A DNA stretch of 64,000 nucleotides from REEB95 sp035648735 (GTDB lineage Bacteria; Pseudomonadota; Alphaproteobacteria; ATCC43930; CGMCC-115725). The DNA is taken from positions 1 to 64,000 of the forward strand of contig DASRKX010000017.1 in NCBI GenBank assembly GCA_035648735.1, read 5' to 3'. The position numbers were made by a program, and so were the translations under genes. How positions within the stretch are numbered: the first letter of the stretch is position 1; each line of letters begins with the position of its first letter. Shown here in pieces: positions 51,837 to 60,877 of this stretch. The notes below the pieces were generated by a model, which saw only the letters and a program-made list of their open reading frames with translations, ran no database searches and was not told where the DNA came from.

Positions 51837-52583
51837 CTAGCCGCCTTTCTTGCGGGCGGCGGCGATCATCTTGCGCAGCGTATCGAGGTCGACCGCGCCC
51901 ACGGCGAGGTCGTCACCGACGATGAGGCCGGGGGTGCCGTCGATCGCCAGCGCCTCGGCCAGCGCGTAATTGCGCTTGATGATCTTGTCGATCTCCGGGG
52001 CGGCCATGTCGGTCTTGAGCCGGTCCAAATCGAGGCCTGCCGCCGTCGCCACCTTGAGCACGGCGTCGCTGTCGATGGTACCCTTGAACGCCATCATGCG
52101 GCTGTGGAACGCGTCGTATTTGCCCTGCTTGCGCGCCGCAATGGCGGCGCGCGAGGCGAAGACCGAGGGCGGCCCGAGGATCGGCAATTCCTTGTAGACG
52201 ACGCGAAGCTTGCCGTCCTCCTTGATGAGCGCGTCGAGCGATGGTTCGATCTGCTTGCAATAGGGGCAGCGGTAATCGAAGAACTCGACCAGCGTGACGT
52301 CGCCCTTGGGATTGCCGCCGACGGCGGAATCCGGATCAGCGAAGATTTCCCGCCGCCGATCGACGATCGTCTTCCGCTGCCGCGCGGCGGTCTCGGCATC
52401 GCTCTTCGCCTGCATCGCCTTGACCGATTCCATGATCGCTTCGGGATGCTGCAGCAAATAGTCATGGATGATCTGGTCGAGCTCCTGCTTCTGCGCGGGG
52501 GTGAAGCTCTCGGCCTTGACGGGCGCGGGCGCGGCAAATACCGCCAAGGCCAGCACGAGGGCGAACGCACCGAGCCGGTTCAC
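51837..52583 (-). CDS. DsbA-family thiol:disulfide oxidoreductase
   Basis: A 248-residue periplasmic protein with a signal peptide (residues 1-24 from a GTG start, ending VKA), a helical N-terminal extension of about 70 residues (ELDQIIHDYLLQHPEAIMES) and a thioredoxin fold. The active site is Cys106-Pro-Tyr-Cys109 in FFDYRCPYCKQ; the cis-proline is in IDGTPGLIVG. The extension is characteristic of the Com1/BdbD branch. It lies seven bases after an M48 peptidase gene, so both probably act in envelope protein quality control. A 190-base gap (51647-51836) follows with no supportable gene. Confidence 0.92.
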   Translation of the reverse strand: MNRLGAFALVLALAVFAAPAPVKAESFTPAQKQELDQIIHDYLLQHPEAIMESVKAMQAKSDAETAARQRKTIVDRRREIFADPDSAVGGNPKGDVTLVEFFDYRCPYCKQIEPSLDALIKEDGKLRVVYKELPILGPPSVFASRAAIAARKQGKYDAFHSRMMAFKGTIDSDAVLKVATAAGLDLDRLKTDMAAPEIDKIIKRNYALAEALAIDGTPGLIVGDDLAVGAVDLDTLRKMIAAARKKGG

Positions 52584-52590
52584 GCCGCGT

Positions 52591-53943
52591 CTAGCCGTCG
52601 CGCAGACGCTTGGCATCGTTTTTGATGTCGAGCGCCCGCTGGCGCTCCGCTCCGGGCGGTAACAGCTTGCTGGCGCGATCCGCCTGCTGGCCGGCCGTCT
52701 GGTAATCGCCATTTGTCATACCTTCTTCGGCCAGCGACAGCGCCGCCATGCCGATGTTGTTGCTGCGGCCATAGGCGATGGCCAGGAAATGCCAAGCATC
52801 CGGGTTCTCGTTTTCAAAGTGCACGGCGTCGGCCAGCATTGCCAGCGCCTTGGGCACCATGGCTTGATCGTTGGTCTCGAGCTCGACCTGCGCCAGCTCG
52901 ATGCGCAGCAGCGGCGTGTCCGGCGCAAGCTGCACAGCCTTCTGGTAGGGCGCCACGGCCTCGGCGATGCGACCGTTCTCGAACAGCATCTGGCCCTTGA
53001 GCTCCTGGTAATACGGGTTGTCGGGATAATCGTGGATCAGGCCGTCGATGGCGGACAACGCGTCCTTCATCTGCGGAATACGATAGAACGCAATGGCGCG
53101 CGCATAGCGCGCCGGTACGGAGGTGTCCTCGGCCTTGTATTTGGCGAGCGTCGCCGTGGGCGGGTTGAGGAACGCATCGAGCTTCGCCTGCATGACCTTG
53201 AATTGGGCCACCCATTCCGGCGGATCGACATTCTTCGAATAGGGCGACGTCCGCACATGGTCGCGGATGTATTCAATACGCTGGCGGGTGAGCGGGTGGG
53301 TGCGTAGATAGGGATCCTGCCGCTGCGCCGACAGCAACTCTTCCTGCGCCAGGATATCGAAGAAATCGAGCAGCCCCTGAGCCGATTGATGCGTGCGGTC
53401 GAGAAAGGTGAGGGCGGCGTGATCGGCGGAGGCTTCCTGGGTTACCGAGAAGGAGAGGTAGGAGCGCTCGCCAACGCTCTCGCCGCTCAAGATGGCGGCG
53501 CCGGCGGCATCGCCGTTGCCGTGGCCGGCGATGCCCGCCAGCGCGCCCACCGCCATGCCGATGAGCGCCTTGATCGAGGCATTGTGCATCTCCTCTTGCA
53601 TGCGCACGAGATGCCCGCCGGCGATGTGGCCGGTTTCGTGCGCCATGATGCCGATGACCTCGTTCGGCCGGTCGGCGCGCAGCAGCGTGCCGGTGTTCAT
53701 GAACAGATTCTGGCCGCCGGCAACGAAGGAATTGAGTGTCGGATCGTTAATGATATAGATGTGCACGGCGCGGGCATCGAGGCCGGCGGCGCGGAAAATC
53801 GGCGCTGCGAAGGTGCGGATGAGATTTTCGGTCTCGGCGTCGCGAATGAGGCTCGGCGAATCATCGGCGAGCGCACTCCGCGCCAGCAGGATGCTCGCCA
53901 TCAAAACGACACATAAGCCCTTGAGGAAAATGCGCAAACTCAA
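52591..53943 (-). CDS. M48 metalloprotease with TPR domain (BepA/YfgC type)
   Basis: A 450-residue periplasmic zinc protease. The signal peptide (1-26) ends ALA. The zinc motif is HETGH (102-106), with Glu170 in TQEASADHAAL as the third ligand. The second half is a TPR-like helical array (from about 270; AEDTSVPARYARAIAFY and later repeats). In E. coli the BepA homologue promotes LptD assembly or degrades misfolded LptD, which suits a genome segment carrying lptD and surA. The start codon is TTG, the only one that places the signal peptide correctly. Confidence 0.93.
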   Translation of the reverse strand: MSLRIFLKGLCVVLMASILLARSALADDSPSLIRDAETENLIRTFAAPIFRAAGLDARAVHIYIINDPTLNSFVAGGQNLFMNTGTLLRADRPNEVIGIMAHETGHIAGGHLVRMQEEMHNASIKALIGMAVGALAGIAGHGNGDAAGAAILSGESVGERSYLSFSVTQEASADHAALTFLDRTHQSAQGLLDFFDILAQEELLSAQRQDPYLRTHPLTRQRIEYIRDHVRTSPYSKNVDPPEWVAQFKVMQAKLDAFLNPPTATLAKYKAEDTSVPARYARAIAFYRIPQMKDALSAIDGLIHDYPDNPYYQELKGQMLFENGRIAEAVAPYQKAVQLAPDTPLLRIELAQVELETNDQAMVPKALAMLADAVHFENENPDAWHFLAIAYGRSNNIGMAALSLAEEGMTNGDYQTAGQQADRASKLLPPGAERQRALDIKNDAKRLRDG

Positions 53944-54021
53944 TCGCGGCTCCGTTCCGGCGCTTACCTTCCGTCAATCCTCGTCCGGCCGTCAACCGGC
54001 GATTTCTCGGGCGCGCGCGCG

Positions 54022-55170
54022 ATGACGCTCAAGGTCTCGGCGCGCGGCGGCGTGGCGCCGTTTATCGTGATGGACGTGTTGCGGGCGGCGAACGAGCGCG
54101 CCGCTTCGGGCAAGGACGTGCTGCACTTGGAGGTTGGACAACCGTCAACCCCCGCCCCAAAAGGCGTCACCGCCGCTGCCCGCGCCGCGCTCGACAAAGA
54201 GGTGCTGGGATATACCGATGCAGTCGGCCTGCCCGCGCTGCGCCGCGCGATCGCCGGCTTTTACGGGACGCGTTACGGCGTCGCCTGCGATCCGGCGCGC
54301 ATCGTCGTCACCACCGGCTCGTCCGCCGGGTTCATCCTCGCTTGCCTCGCGGGGTTCGATGCTGGCGACAAGGTGGCGATCGCCGCACCGGGCTATCCCG
54401 CGTATCGCAATATCCTGCGGGCGCTCGATCTGGTGCCGGTCGAATTGTCCGTCGGGCCGGCGGAGCGCTATCAGGTGACGCTCGATCTATTGCGCGCGGC
54501 CGGCCCGGACCTTGAGGGCTTGATCGTGGCGAGCCCGGCCAATCCGACCGGCACGATGCTGCCGGCCGCCGAGCTGGCGGCCATCGCCGACTATTGCCGC
54601 GGCGCCGGGATTCGCCTGATCTCCGACGAGATCTACCACGGCATCACCTACGGTGCCGCGGCCTCGACCGCGTTGGCGCACGATCCGCAGGCGATCGTGG
54701 TCAACAGCTTTTCCAAGTATTTCTCGATGACCGGCTGGCGCATCGGCTGGATGGTGGTGCCCGACGACATGCTGCGCGCCGTCGATTGCCTGGCGCAGAA
54801 TCTTTTCGTGTCGCCGCCGTCGTTGTCGCAACACGCGGCTTGCGCCGCCTTCGATTGCCTACCCGAGCTCGACGCCAATGTCGCGCGCTATGCCGAGAAC
54901 CGTGCCCTGCTGCTCGAGGAGCTGCCGCGCGCCGGCTTCGATCGCCTGGCGCCATCGGACGGCGCGTTCTACCTCTATGCGGATATCGGGCACCTGACCA
55001 ATGACAGCGACGAATTCTGCCGGCGTTTATTGCGCGAGACGGGCGTCGCGCTGACGCCGGGCATCGATTTCGATCCGGCGCGCGGGCGCTCGACGCTGCG
55101 GCTCTGCTACGCCGGCACCGCCGAGACCATCGCCGCGGCGGCGCGCCAGCTGAAGAATTGGCGGCGGTGA
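54022..55170 (+). CDS. class I/II pyridoxal-phosphate aminotransferase
   Basis: A 382-residue aspartate-aminotransferase-fold enzyme. PLP residues are Lys232 in NSFSKYFSMTGWRIGW, Asp202 and Tyr205 in SDEIYHGITY, Asn174 in SPANPTGT and Arg240. The final substrate arginine is in RSTLRLCYAGTAE. The donor/acceptor pair cannot be determined; relatives include broad-range aspartate/alanine/aromatic transaminases. Divergent from the M48 gene across 78 bases and convergent with rne four bases away. Confidence 0.92.
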   Translation: MTLKVSARGGVAPFIVMDVLRAANERAASGKDVLHLEVGQPSTPAPKGVTAAARAALDKEVLGYTDAVGLPALRRAIAGFYGTRYGVACDPARIVVTTGSSAGFILACLAGFDAGDKVAIAAPGYPAYRNILRALDLVPVELSVGPAERYQVTLDLLRAAGPDLEGLIVASPANPTGTMLPAAELAAIADYCRGAGIRLISDEIYHGITYGAAASTALAHDPQAIVVNSFSKYFSMTGWRIGWMVVPDDMLRAVDCLAQNLFVSPPSLSQHAACAAFDCLPELDANVARYAENRALLLEELPRAGFDRLAPSDGAFYLYADIGHLTNDSDEFCRRLLRETGVALTPGIDFDPARGRSTLRLCYAGTAETIAAAARQLKNWRR

Positions 55171-55174
55171 CGCC

Positions 55175-57898
55175 TTAGCGCCGCCACCAGCCCCGCTTGG
55201 GATTGCCGGGCGGTTCGACTGTGTCGCTCGCCGGCGGCGCGCTTTGCGGTGCGGGCGCGGCGGGCTCCGGCTCCCGGCTCCAAGACGGGGCGGCGGACGG
55301 CGGCTCATGCGGGGTCTGCACCGCCGCTTCGGCGGGCTCGGGTCGCCGAAGCGGCATGTCCGCCCGCGCCGCCGGATCGCTTTCCGGTGGCGCGGACGCC
55401 CAATTGCCGCCGGCCTCGTTCGTCGTCCCCGGGCCGCCCTCGGCGTGCGGGGCACCGCCCTCGCCGCCGCGCCGCCGACGCCTGCCGCCACGGCGGCCGC
55501 GCCGACGCCGCCTGGGCCCGTCCGGATTCGGGCGGCCGCCCGCTTGCGGCTCGCCATTCGCGGGATGCGGTTCGCCAGCGACGGTCTCATAGACCAGTGC
55601 CGCGCCTTCGGGCGGCGCGGCGAAAGGTTGCTCGCCGGCATTCGGTACATAGGGCTGATCGCCGGGCGCCGCCGCGTAGGGCTGTGGCGCGCCATGCGGA
55701 GGCTGGTCCTGGCGGCCATCGCCGCCATGTCGGCCGCGCCGGCGGCGACGCCGACCACGGCCGCGGCCGGGACCGTCCTGGCCTTCGCCGCCCTGCTCGG
55801 CATGGGGTTGGTATCCGCGCGGCGGACGGGCACCCTCGTCCGGCTCGGCGAAATCGGCCGGCGCCGGGGCAGCGCCGTCGAGCGGCGCCTCCTCGTCGTC
55901 GACGATGACGTCATCCTCGTCCTCCAGCTCCGGCGTCGGCATCGGCGCCACCGGCAGCGCCGCGATCTCGGCCGGCGTCAGCGCACGCACGCGCTCCAGC
56001 TTGAAGGCGGGCGGGATCAACGTGTCGTCGCGTGTGATCGTGACGCGGAATCCGTAACGCGCTTCGGCTTGCTGCAGCGTGGCGCGTTTCTGGTTGAGGA
56101 TGTAGAGCGCGACCGGCGTCGGCACCGCGACGACGATCTCGGCCGAACGGCGACGCACGCCTTCCTCCTCGATCGCACGCAAGACGTGCAGCGCGGTCGA
56201 TTCCGTCGAGCGGATATTGCCGCTGCCCTGGCAATGCGGGCAGGGCTGGGTCGACGCCTCTATTAAGGAAGGCCGCAACCTTTGCCGCGACATTTCCAAG
56301 AGCCCGAAGGGGCTGATCCGACCAAGCTGGATGCGCGCGCGGTCGTGACGCATCGCCTCCTTCAGGCGGCGCTCGACCGCGTGCTGGTTGCGGTGCTCCT
56401 CCATGTCGATGAAGTCGATGACGATGAGGCCCGCGAGGTCGCGCAGCCGCAATTGGCGCGCGATCTCGTCCGACGCTTCAAGATTGGTCTTGTAGGCGGT
56501 CTCTTCGATGTTGCGCTCGCGTGTCGAGCGGCCCGAATTGACGTCGATCGCGACGAGCGCTTCCGTCGGGTTGAAGACGGCATAGCCCCCCGACTTCAAC
56601 TGCACCACCGGCGAGTGGATAGCGTCGAGCTGGCTTTCGATCTGGTGGCGATGGAAGAGCGGCACCGTCGGGTCGCGATAGAGCTTCACCCGCTTGGTGT
56701 GGCTGGGCATGAGCATCGTCATGAACGAGCGCGCCTGGTTGTAGGCGTCGACGCCGTCGATCACCACTTCCTCGATGTCGCGCGAATAAAGATCGCGGAT
56801 CGAGCGCTTGATCAGGCTGCCTTCTTCATAGATCAGTGCCGGCGCGGTCGATTTGAGGGTGAGCTCGCGAATCTCGTCCCATAGCCGCCGCAGATATTCG
56901 AAATCGCGCTTGATTTCGGGCTTTGTTCGCTCGCTACCCGCGGTCCGGACGATGACACCCATGCCTTCCGGCACTTCGAGGTCGCTCATCAAATCCTTCA
57001 GCCGGCGCCGATCGGTCGAGCTGGTGATCTTGCGCGATACGCCGCCACCGCGCGGCGTATTCGGCATCAGCACGCAATAGCGGCCGGCGAGCGACAGATA
57101 TGTCGTCAGCGCCGCGCCCTTATTGCCGCGCTCTTCCTTCGTCACCTGCACGAGCATGATCTGCCGACGCTTGATGACCTCTTGAATCTTGTAATGCCGG
57201 AACGGCCGGCGCGTCGGCCGGCGCGTCTCCTCCATTTCGTCGCCGCCGACGGTCTCGATGCCGCGGCCGACGCTACCGGCGGGAACGGCACTCGGTGCCG
57301 GTGCCGAGGCGTCCTCGCCGCTGGCTGGCGCGGCGGCTTCGTCGGGCATGACACCCGGCTCTTCGCTGGGCGCTTCAGTACCATGGGAAGAATCATCCGC
57401 GGACAACCCGTCATCGTCCGTGCCCTCGGCAGACGCATCGAGCTGGTTGCTGTCGCCCATTTCGCCCTGCGGCAGCGATTCCGCGGCGTCCAGCGGCGCG
57501 CTCGAAATCTCCTCCGCCGGCATGTCGAGCGGCATCGGATGCTCGGCCGGCGGCGGCCCCTCGAGCCCGGCCTGCTCGTGCACGTCTTCGCGCTCGTTCT
57601 CCGCGGCTTCGGCATCGCGCGCGGCTTCGAGCGCCGCTTCGCGATCCGCTACCGGAATGCGGTAGTAATCGGGGTGGATTTCGTTGAAGGCAAGGAAGCC
57701 GTGCCGGTTTCCGCCGTATTCGACAAAGGCCGCCTGGAGCGAGGGTTCGACCCGCGTCACCCGGGCGAGGTAGATGTTACCTTTGATCTGCTTCTTGGTT
57801 GACGTCTCGTAGTCGAATTCGTCGAGACGGTTGCCGCTCAAAACCACCACACGGGTTTCTTCCGGGTGGGCGGCATCGATGAGCATGCGCTTGGTCAT
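55175..57898 (-). CDS. rne: ribonuclease E
   Basis: Endonuclease at the centre of the RNA degradosome and rRNA processing. The 907 residues begin MTKRMLIDAAHPEETRVVVL. The S1 domain is split by an acidic, low-complexity insert (about 90-230), typical for alphaproteobacteria. The catalytic region has AIDVNSGRSTRERNIEET, VIDFIDMEEHRNQ and the Zn-link CPHC. From about 640 the C-terminal half is disordered, with Arg-rich RNA-binding patches (GRGRRRRRRGRHGG) and the terminal NPKRGWWRR. A C-terminal GWW is the PNPase-docking motif described in Caulobacter. The gene has a long untranslated leader. It converges on the aminotransferase gene. Confidence 0.96.
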   Translation of the reverse strand: MTKRMLIDAAHPEETRVVVLSGNRLDEFDYETSTKKQIKGNIYLARVTRVEPSLQAAFVEYGGNRHGFLAFNEIHPDYYRIPVADREAALEAARDAEAAENEREDVHEQAGLEGPPPAEHPMPLDMPAEEISSAPLDAAESLPQGEMGDSNQLDASAEGTDDDGLSADDSSHGTEAPSEEPGVMPDEAAAPASGEDASAPAPSAVPAGSVGRGIETVGGDEMEETRRPTRRPFRHYKIQEVIKRRQIMLVQVTKEERGNKGAALTTYLSLAGRYCVLMPNTPRGGGVSRKITSSTDRRRLKDLMSDLEVPEGMGVIVRTAGSERTKPEIKRDFEYLRRLWDEIRELTLKSTAPALIYEEGSLIKRSIRDLYSRDIEEVVIDGVDAYNQARSFMTMLMPSHTKRVKLYRDPTVPLFHRHQIESQLDAIHSPVVQLKSGGYAVFNPTEALVAIDVNSGRSTRERNIEETAYKTNLEASDEIARQLRLRDLAGLIVIDFIDMEEHRNQHAVERRLKEAMRHDRARIQLGRISPFGLLEMSRQRLRPSLIEASTQPCPHCQGSGNIRSTESTALHVLRAIEEEGVRRRSAEIVVAVPTPVALYILNQKRATLQQAEARYGFRVTITRDDTLIPPAFKLERVRALTPAEIAALPVAPMPTPELEDEDDVIVDDEEAPLDGAAPAPADFAEPDEGARPPRGYQPHAEQGGEGQDGPGRGRGRRRRRRGRHGGDGRQDQPPHGAPQPYAAAPGDQPYVPNAGEQPFAAPPEGAALVYETVAGEPHPANGEPQAGGRPNPDGPRRRRRGRRGGRRRRRGGEGGAPHAEGGPGTTNEAGGNWASAPPESDPAARADMPLRRPEPAEAAVQTPHEPPSAAPSWSREPEPAAPAPQSAPPASDTVEPPGNPKRGWWRR

Positions 57899-58381
57899 GC
57901 CAATGAACTCCGAGGCGCGCCTGCCTGCCCGCGCGAAAGACGGGCGGCAGCGTCTGCCTGATAGGTGTGAAGCCGGCGCCGCCCGTCGATCGATCGGACT
58001 GGGCTAGAGCGAGGGTCATCCTGGGCTCTTTTCGGGCGCCGCAGCCGAAATGGCCGGCGCGGCTTCTGGGTTTCGTCAAACCATTCGGTCTTCAGCGTTT
58101 CGGTGGGGCGCGCGATGCCTTGGCATCGCCGCGAGTCCCGCCGCGCCGCCGCCGCCAGCCCTGGGCCGGAAGCGCAGACCGCGGTGTTTCGCCTCAATAG
58201 GATACTAGCCGGCGGCCTTCTCCACAACCGCCTCGTATGGCCCAGCCCGGCATTCGGGCACCGGCGCCCGATAGGTTAACGCGCTTTCCCCTTGGAAAGC
58301 GGCCATGGCGGCGCCATAAAGCGCCCGCAGGATCGCGCGCGACTCCCGGTTGCGCTAGGATAGGCGCGCGGGTGACGGGCC
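57899..58381. other. 483-base divergent leader between rne and mrcA
   Basis: No credible gene fills this gap. It is GC-rich throughout. It includes an 18-base perfect inverted repeat, GCGATGCC-TT-GGCATCGC (58112-58129), which on the rne side would form a hairpin about 210 bases before the start codon. Long structured leaders are known to mediate RNase E autoregulation in other bacteria, so an rne 5' UTR is the likeliest content; the mrcA promoter must also lie here, but I could not identify it with confidence. Confidence 0.45.
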
Positions 58382-60841
58382 ATGATGAAGCTTTTGAAAT
58401 TCCTCTTCGTTCTCGGGCTTTTCGCCGGGATCATCGGCGTCGGCTTTGCCGGGCTGGCGGTCTGGTACTTCAGCCGGGAACTGCCGGATTACCAGCAACT
58501 CGCCGATTACCAGCCGTCGATCGTCACCCGCGTTCATGCTGCGGACGGCCGGCTGCTGGCCGAATACGCCACCGAGAAGCGTGTCTTCGTGCCGGTGAGC
58601 GCCATGCCGCCGCTGGTGATCCATGCCTTCCTCGCCGCCGAGGACCGGAACTTCTATTCGCATGCCGGGATCGATCCGCTGTCGATGGCGCGCGCCGCCT
58701 TCACCGATATCTTCCGGCTGGGGTCGCATAAGCGGCCGATCGGCGCCTCGACGATTACCCAGCAGGTGGCGAAGAACTTCCTGCTGACCAACGAGGTTTC
58801 GCTCGAGCGGAAGATGAAGGAAGCGCTCATCGCCATCCGCATGGAACAGGTGCTGAGCAAGGACCACATCCTCGAGCTCTACATGAACGAGATTTATCTC
58901 GGCAGCGGCTCCTATGGCGTGGCCGCCGCGGCGCTGACCTATTTCAACAAATCGCTCGACGAGTTGACCGTCGAGGAGGCGGCTTTTCTCGCGGCGCTCC
59001 CCAAGGCACCGAACAACTACAACCCGCAGCGCTTTCCCGAAGCCGCCAAGGAGCGTCGCGACTGGGTCATCGACCGCATGGTCGAGGCGAATTTTATCAC
59101 CGCGCAACAGGCGCGTGCGGCCCAGGCTATGCCGATCGTGCTCGGCAAGCGCAACGACACGGAGCTGACGCGCGCCGATTATTTCACCGAGGAAGTCCGC
59201 CGCGAGCTGCTGGCGCGCTATGGCGAGCGGAAGCTCTATAGCGGCGGATTGTCGGTGCGCACCAGCCTCGATCCGACGCTGCAGCGCGCCGCCGAAAAAT
59301 CGCTGCGCAACGCGCTCGAAGCCTATGACCGTCGTCACGGCTATCGCGGGCCAGTCGCGCGCACAGGGGCCGATGATCAATGGCAATCGCGCCTAGCCGC
59401 GCTGCCGCTGCCGGCGGGCGCGGCCGATGTCGGCTGGAACAAGGCGCTGATCCTCACGACCGAAGCCGACGCCGCGGTGATCGGCTTCGCCGACGGGACG
59501 CGCGGCAAGATTCCCTATGAGGAGTTGCGCTGGGCACGCAAGAAGCTGACCGAGGACAGTCTCGGCCCGGTGCCGGCCAATCCGGCCGCTGCGGTGTCGC
59601 CGGGCGACGTGGTGCTGGTCGAGAAGCTGGCGAGCGGTGATTACGCGTTGCGCCAGATTCCGGCGGTCTCCGGCGCGCTCGTCGCGATGGATCCGCATAC
59701 CGGCCGCGTCCTGGCCATGACCGGCGGCTTCAGCTATGAGATCAGCCAATTCGACCGGGCGACGCAAGCCAAGCGGCAGACCGGATCGGCGATCAAGCCA
59801 TTCGTCTATCTGGCGGCGCTCGATCACGGTTTTACGCCGTCGACACTGGTGCTGGACGCGCCCTTTGTCGTCGACCAGGGTCCCGGCCTGCCGAAATGGA
59901 ACCCGACGAATTATGAGCATCGTTTCTACGGCCCGGTGCCGTTGCGCGTCGGCATCGAGGAATCGCTGAATCTGGTCACGGCGCGGGTCGGCACCACGGT
60001 CGGGTTGCCGATCATCAAGCAGTATATCGAGCGCTTTGGCATTCTCGACAACATGCCGCTCGAGAACTCCTTCATCCTCGGCGCCGGCGAGACGACGCCG
60101 CTGCGCCTCACCACCGCCTACGCAATGCTGGTGAACGGCGGCAAGCGCATCAAGCCGACCTTTATCGACCGGGTGCAGGACCGCAACGGGGCCACCATCT
60201 ATCGCGCCGATCAGCGGCCCTGCGAGGGCTGCAACAACGTCGCCTGGAATAACCAGACGCCGCCGGAATTGCCCGACACGCGCGAGCAGATCGCCGACCC
60301 GCGCAGCACCTACCAGATCGTCTCGATGCTTGAAGGCGTCGTCCAGCGTGGCACCGGCCGCATCGTCGCCTCGGTCGGCAAGCCTATCGCGGGCAAGACC
60401 GGCACGACCAACGATTCGAACGACACCTGGTTCGTGGGCTTCTCGCCCGATCTCGCGGCGGGAGTCTTCATCGGCTACGACACGCCCAAGAGTCTCGGCA
60501 AGCACGAAACCGGGGCGATGGTCTCGGCGCCCGCCTTCCGCGACTTCATGGCGACGGCGCTCAAGGACAAGCCGGCGATTCCCTTCCGCATTCCGCCCGG
60601 CATCCGCCTAGTCCGCGTCAATCCGAAGACCGGGCAACTGGCGCAGGCCGGCGATAAGAATGTCATCTTCGAGGCGTTCAAGCCCGGCACCGAGCCGACC
60701 GGGCAACCCGGCCAAGTGGTCTCGGGCAACGGCATCACCCTGGGTGCCGGCGACATCATGCCGGGAGAGGGCGCCGCCGACGATGACGGGCCCGCTCCCT
60801 CGCAAGCCGCTCCCCGCGGCGGCACCGGCGGCCTATATTAG
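58382..60841 (+). CDS. mrcA: penicillin-binding protein 1A
   Basis: Bifunctional class A PBP making and cross-linking peptidoglycan at the inner membrane. One N-terminal helix (about 6-30); a GT51 transglycosylase domain with the catalytic Glu87 in AAEDRNFYSHAGID, GASTITQQVAKN and RKMKEALIAI; an OB-like insert; and a transpeptidase domain with Ser469 and Lys472 (TGSAIKPF), a SxN in EESLNLVTA and the KTGTT motif at 672-676. The 819 residues fit PBP1A. It is 36 bases before prfB, the usual mrcA-prfB order in alphaproteobacteria. Confidence 0.96.
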   Translation: MMKLLKFLFVLGLFAGIIGVGFAGLAVWYFSRELPDYQQLADYQPSIVTRVHAADGRLLAEYATEKRVFVPVSAMPPLVIHAFLAAEDRNFYSHAGIDPLSMARAAFTDIFRLGSHKRPIGASTITQQVAKNFLLTNEVSLERKMKEALIAIRMEQVLSKDHILELYMNEIYLGSGSYGVAAAALTYFNKSLDELTVEEAAFLAALPKAPNNYNPQRFPEAAKERRDWVIDRMVEANFITAQQARAAQAMPIVLGKRNDTELTRADYFTEEVRRELLARYGERKLYSGGLSVRTSLDPTLQRAAEKSLRNALEAYDRRHGYRGPVARTGADDQWQSRLAALPLPAGAADVGWNKALILTTEADAAVIGFADGTRGKIPYEELRWARKKLTEDSLGPVPANPAAAVSPGDVVLVEKLASGDYALRQIPAVSGALVAMDPHTGRVLAMTGGFSYEISQFDRATQAKRQTGSAIKPFVYLAALDHGFTPSTLVLDAPFVVDQGPGLPKWNPTNYEHRFYGPVPLRVGIEESLNLVTARVGTTVGLPIIKQYIERFGILDNMPLENSFILGAGETTPLRLTTAYAMLVNGGKRIKPTFIDRVQDRNGATIYRADQRPCEGCNNVAWNNQTPPELPDTREQIADPRSTYQIVSMLEGVVQRGTGRIVASVGKPIAGKTGTTNDSNDTWFVGFSPDLAAGVFIGYDTPKSLGKHETGAMVSAPAFRDFMATALKDKPAIPFRIPPGIRLVRVNPKTGQLAQAGDKNVIFEAFKPGTEPTGQPGQVVSGNGITLGAGDIMPGEGAADDDGPAPSQAAPRGGTGGLY

Positions 60842-60877
60842 CTCCACCTTACGCATCGTTTTGACGGGGTTTCGCGC

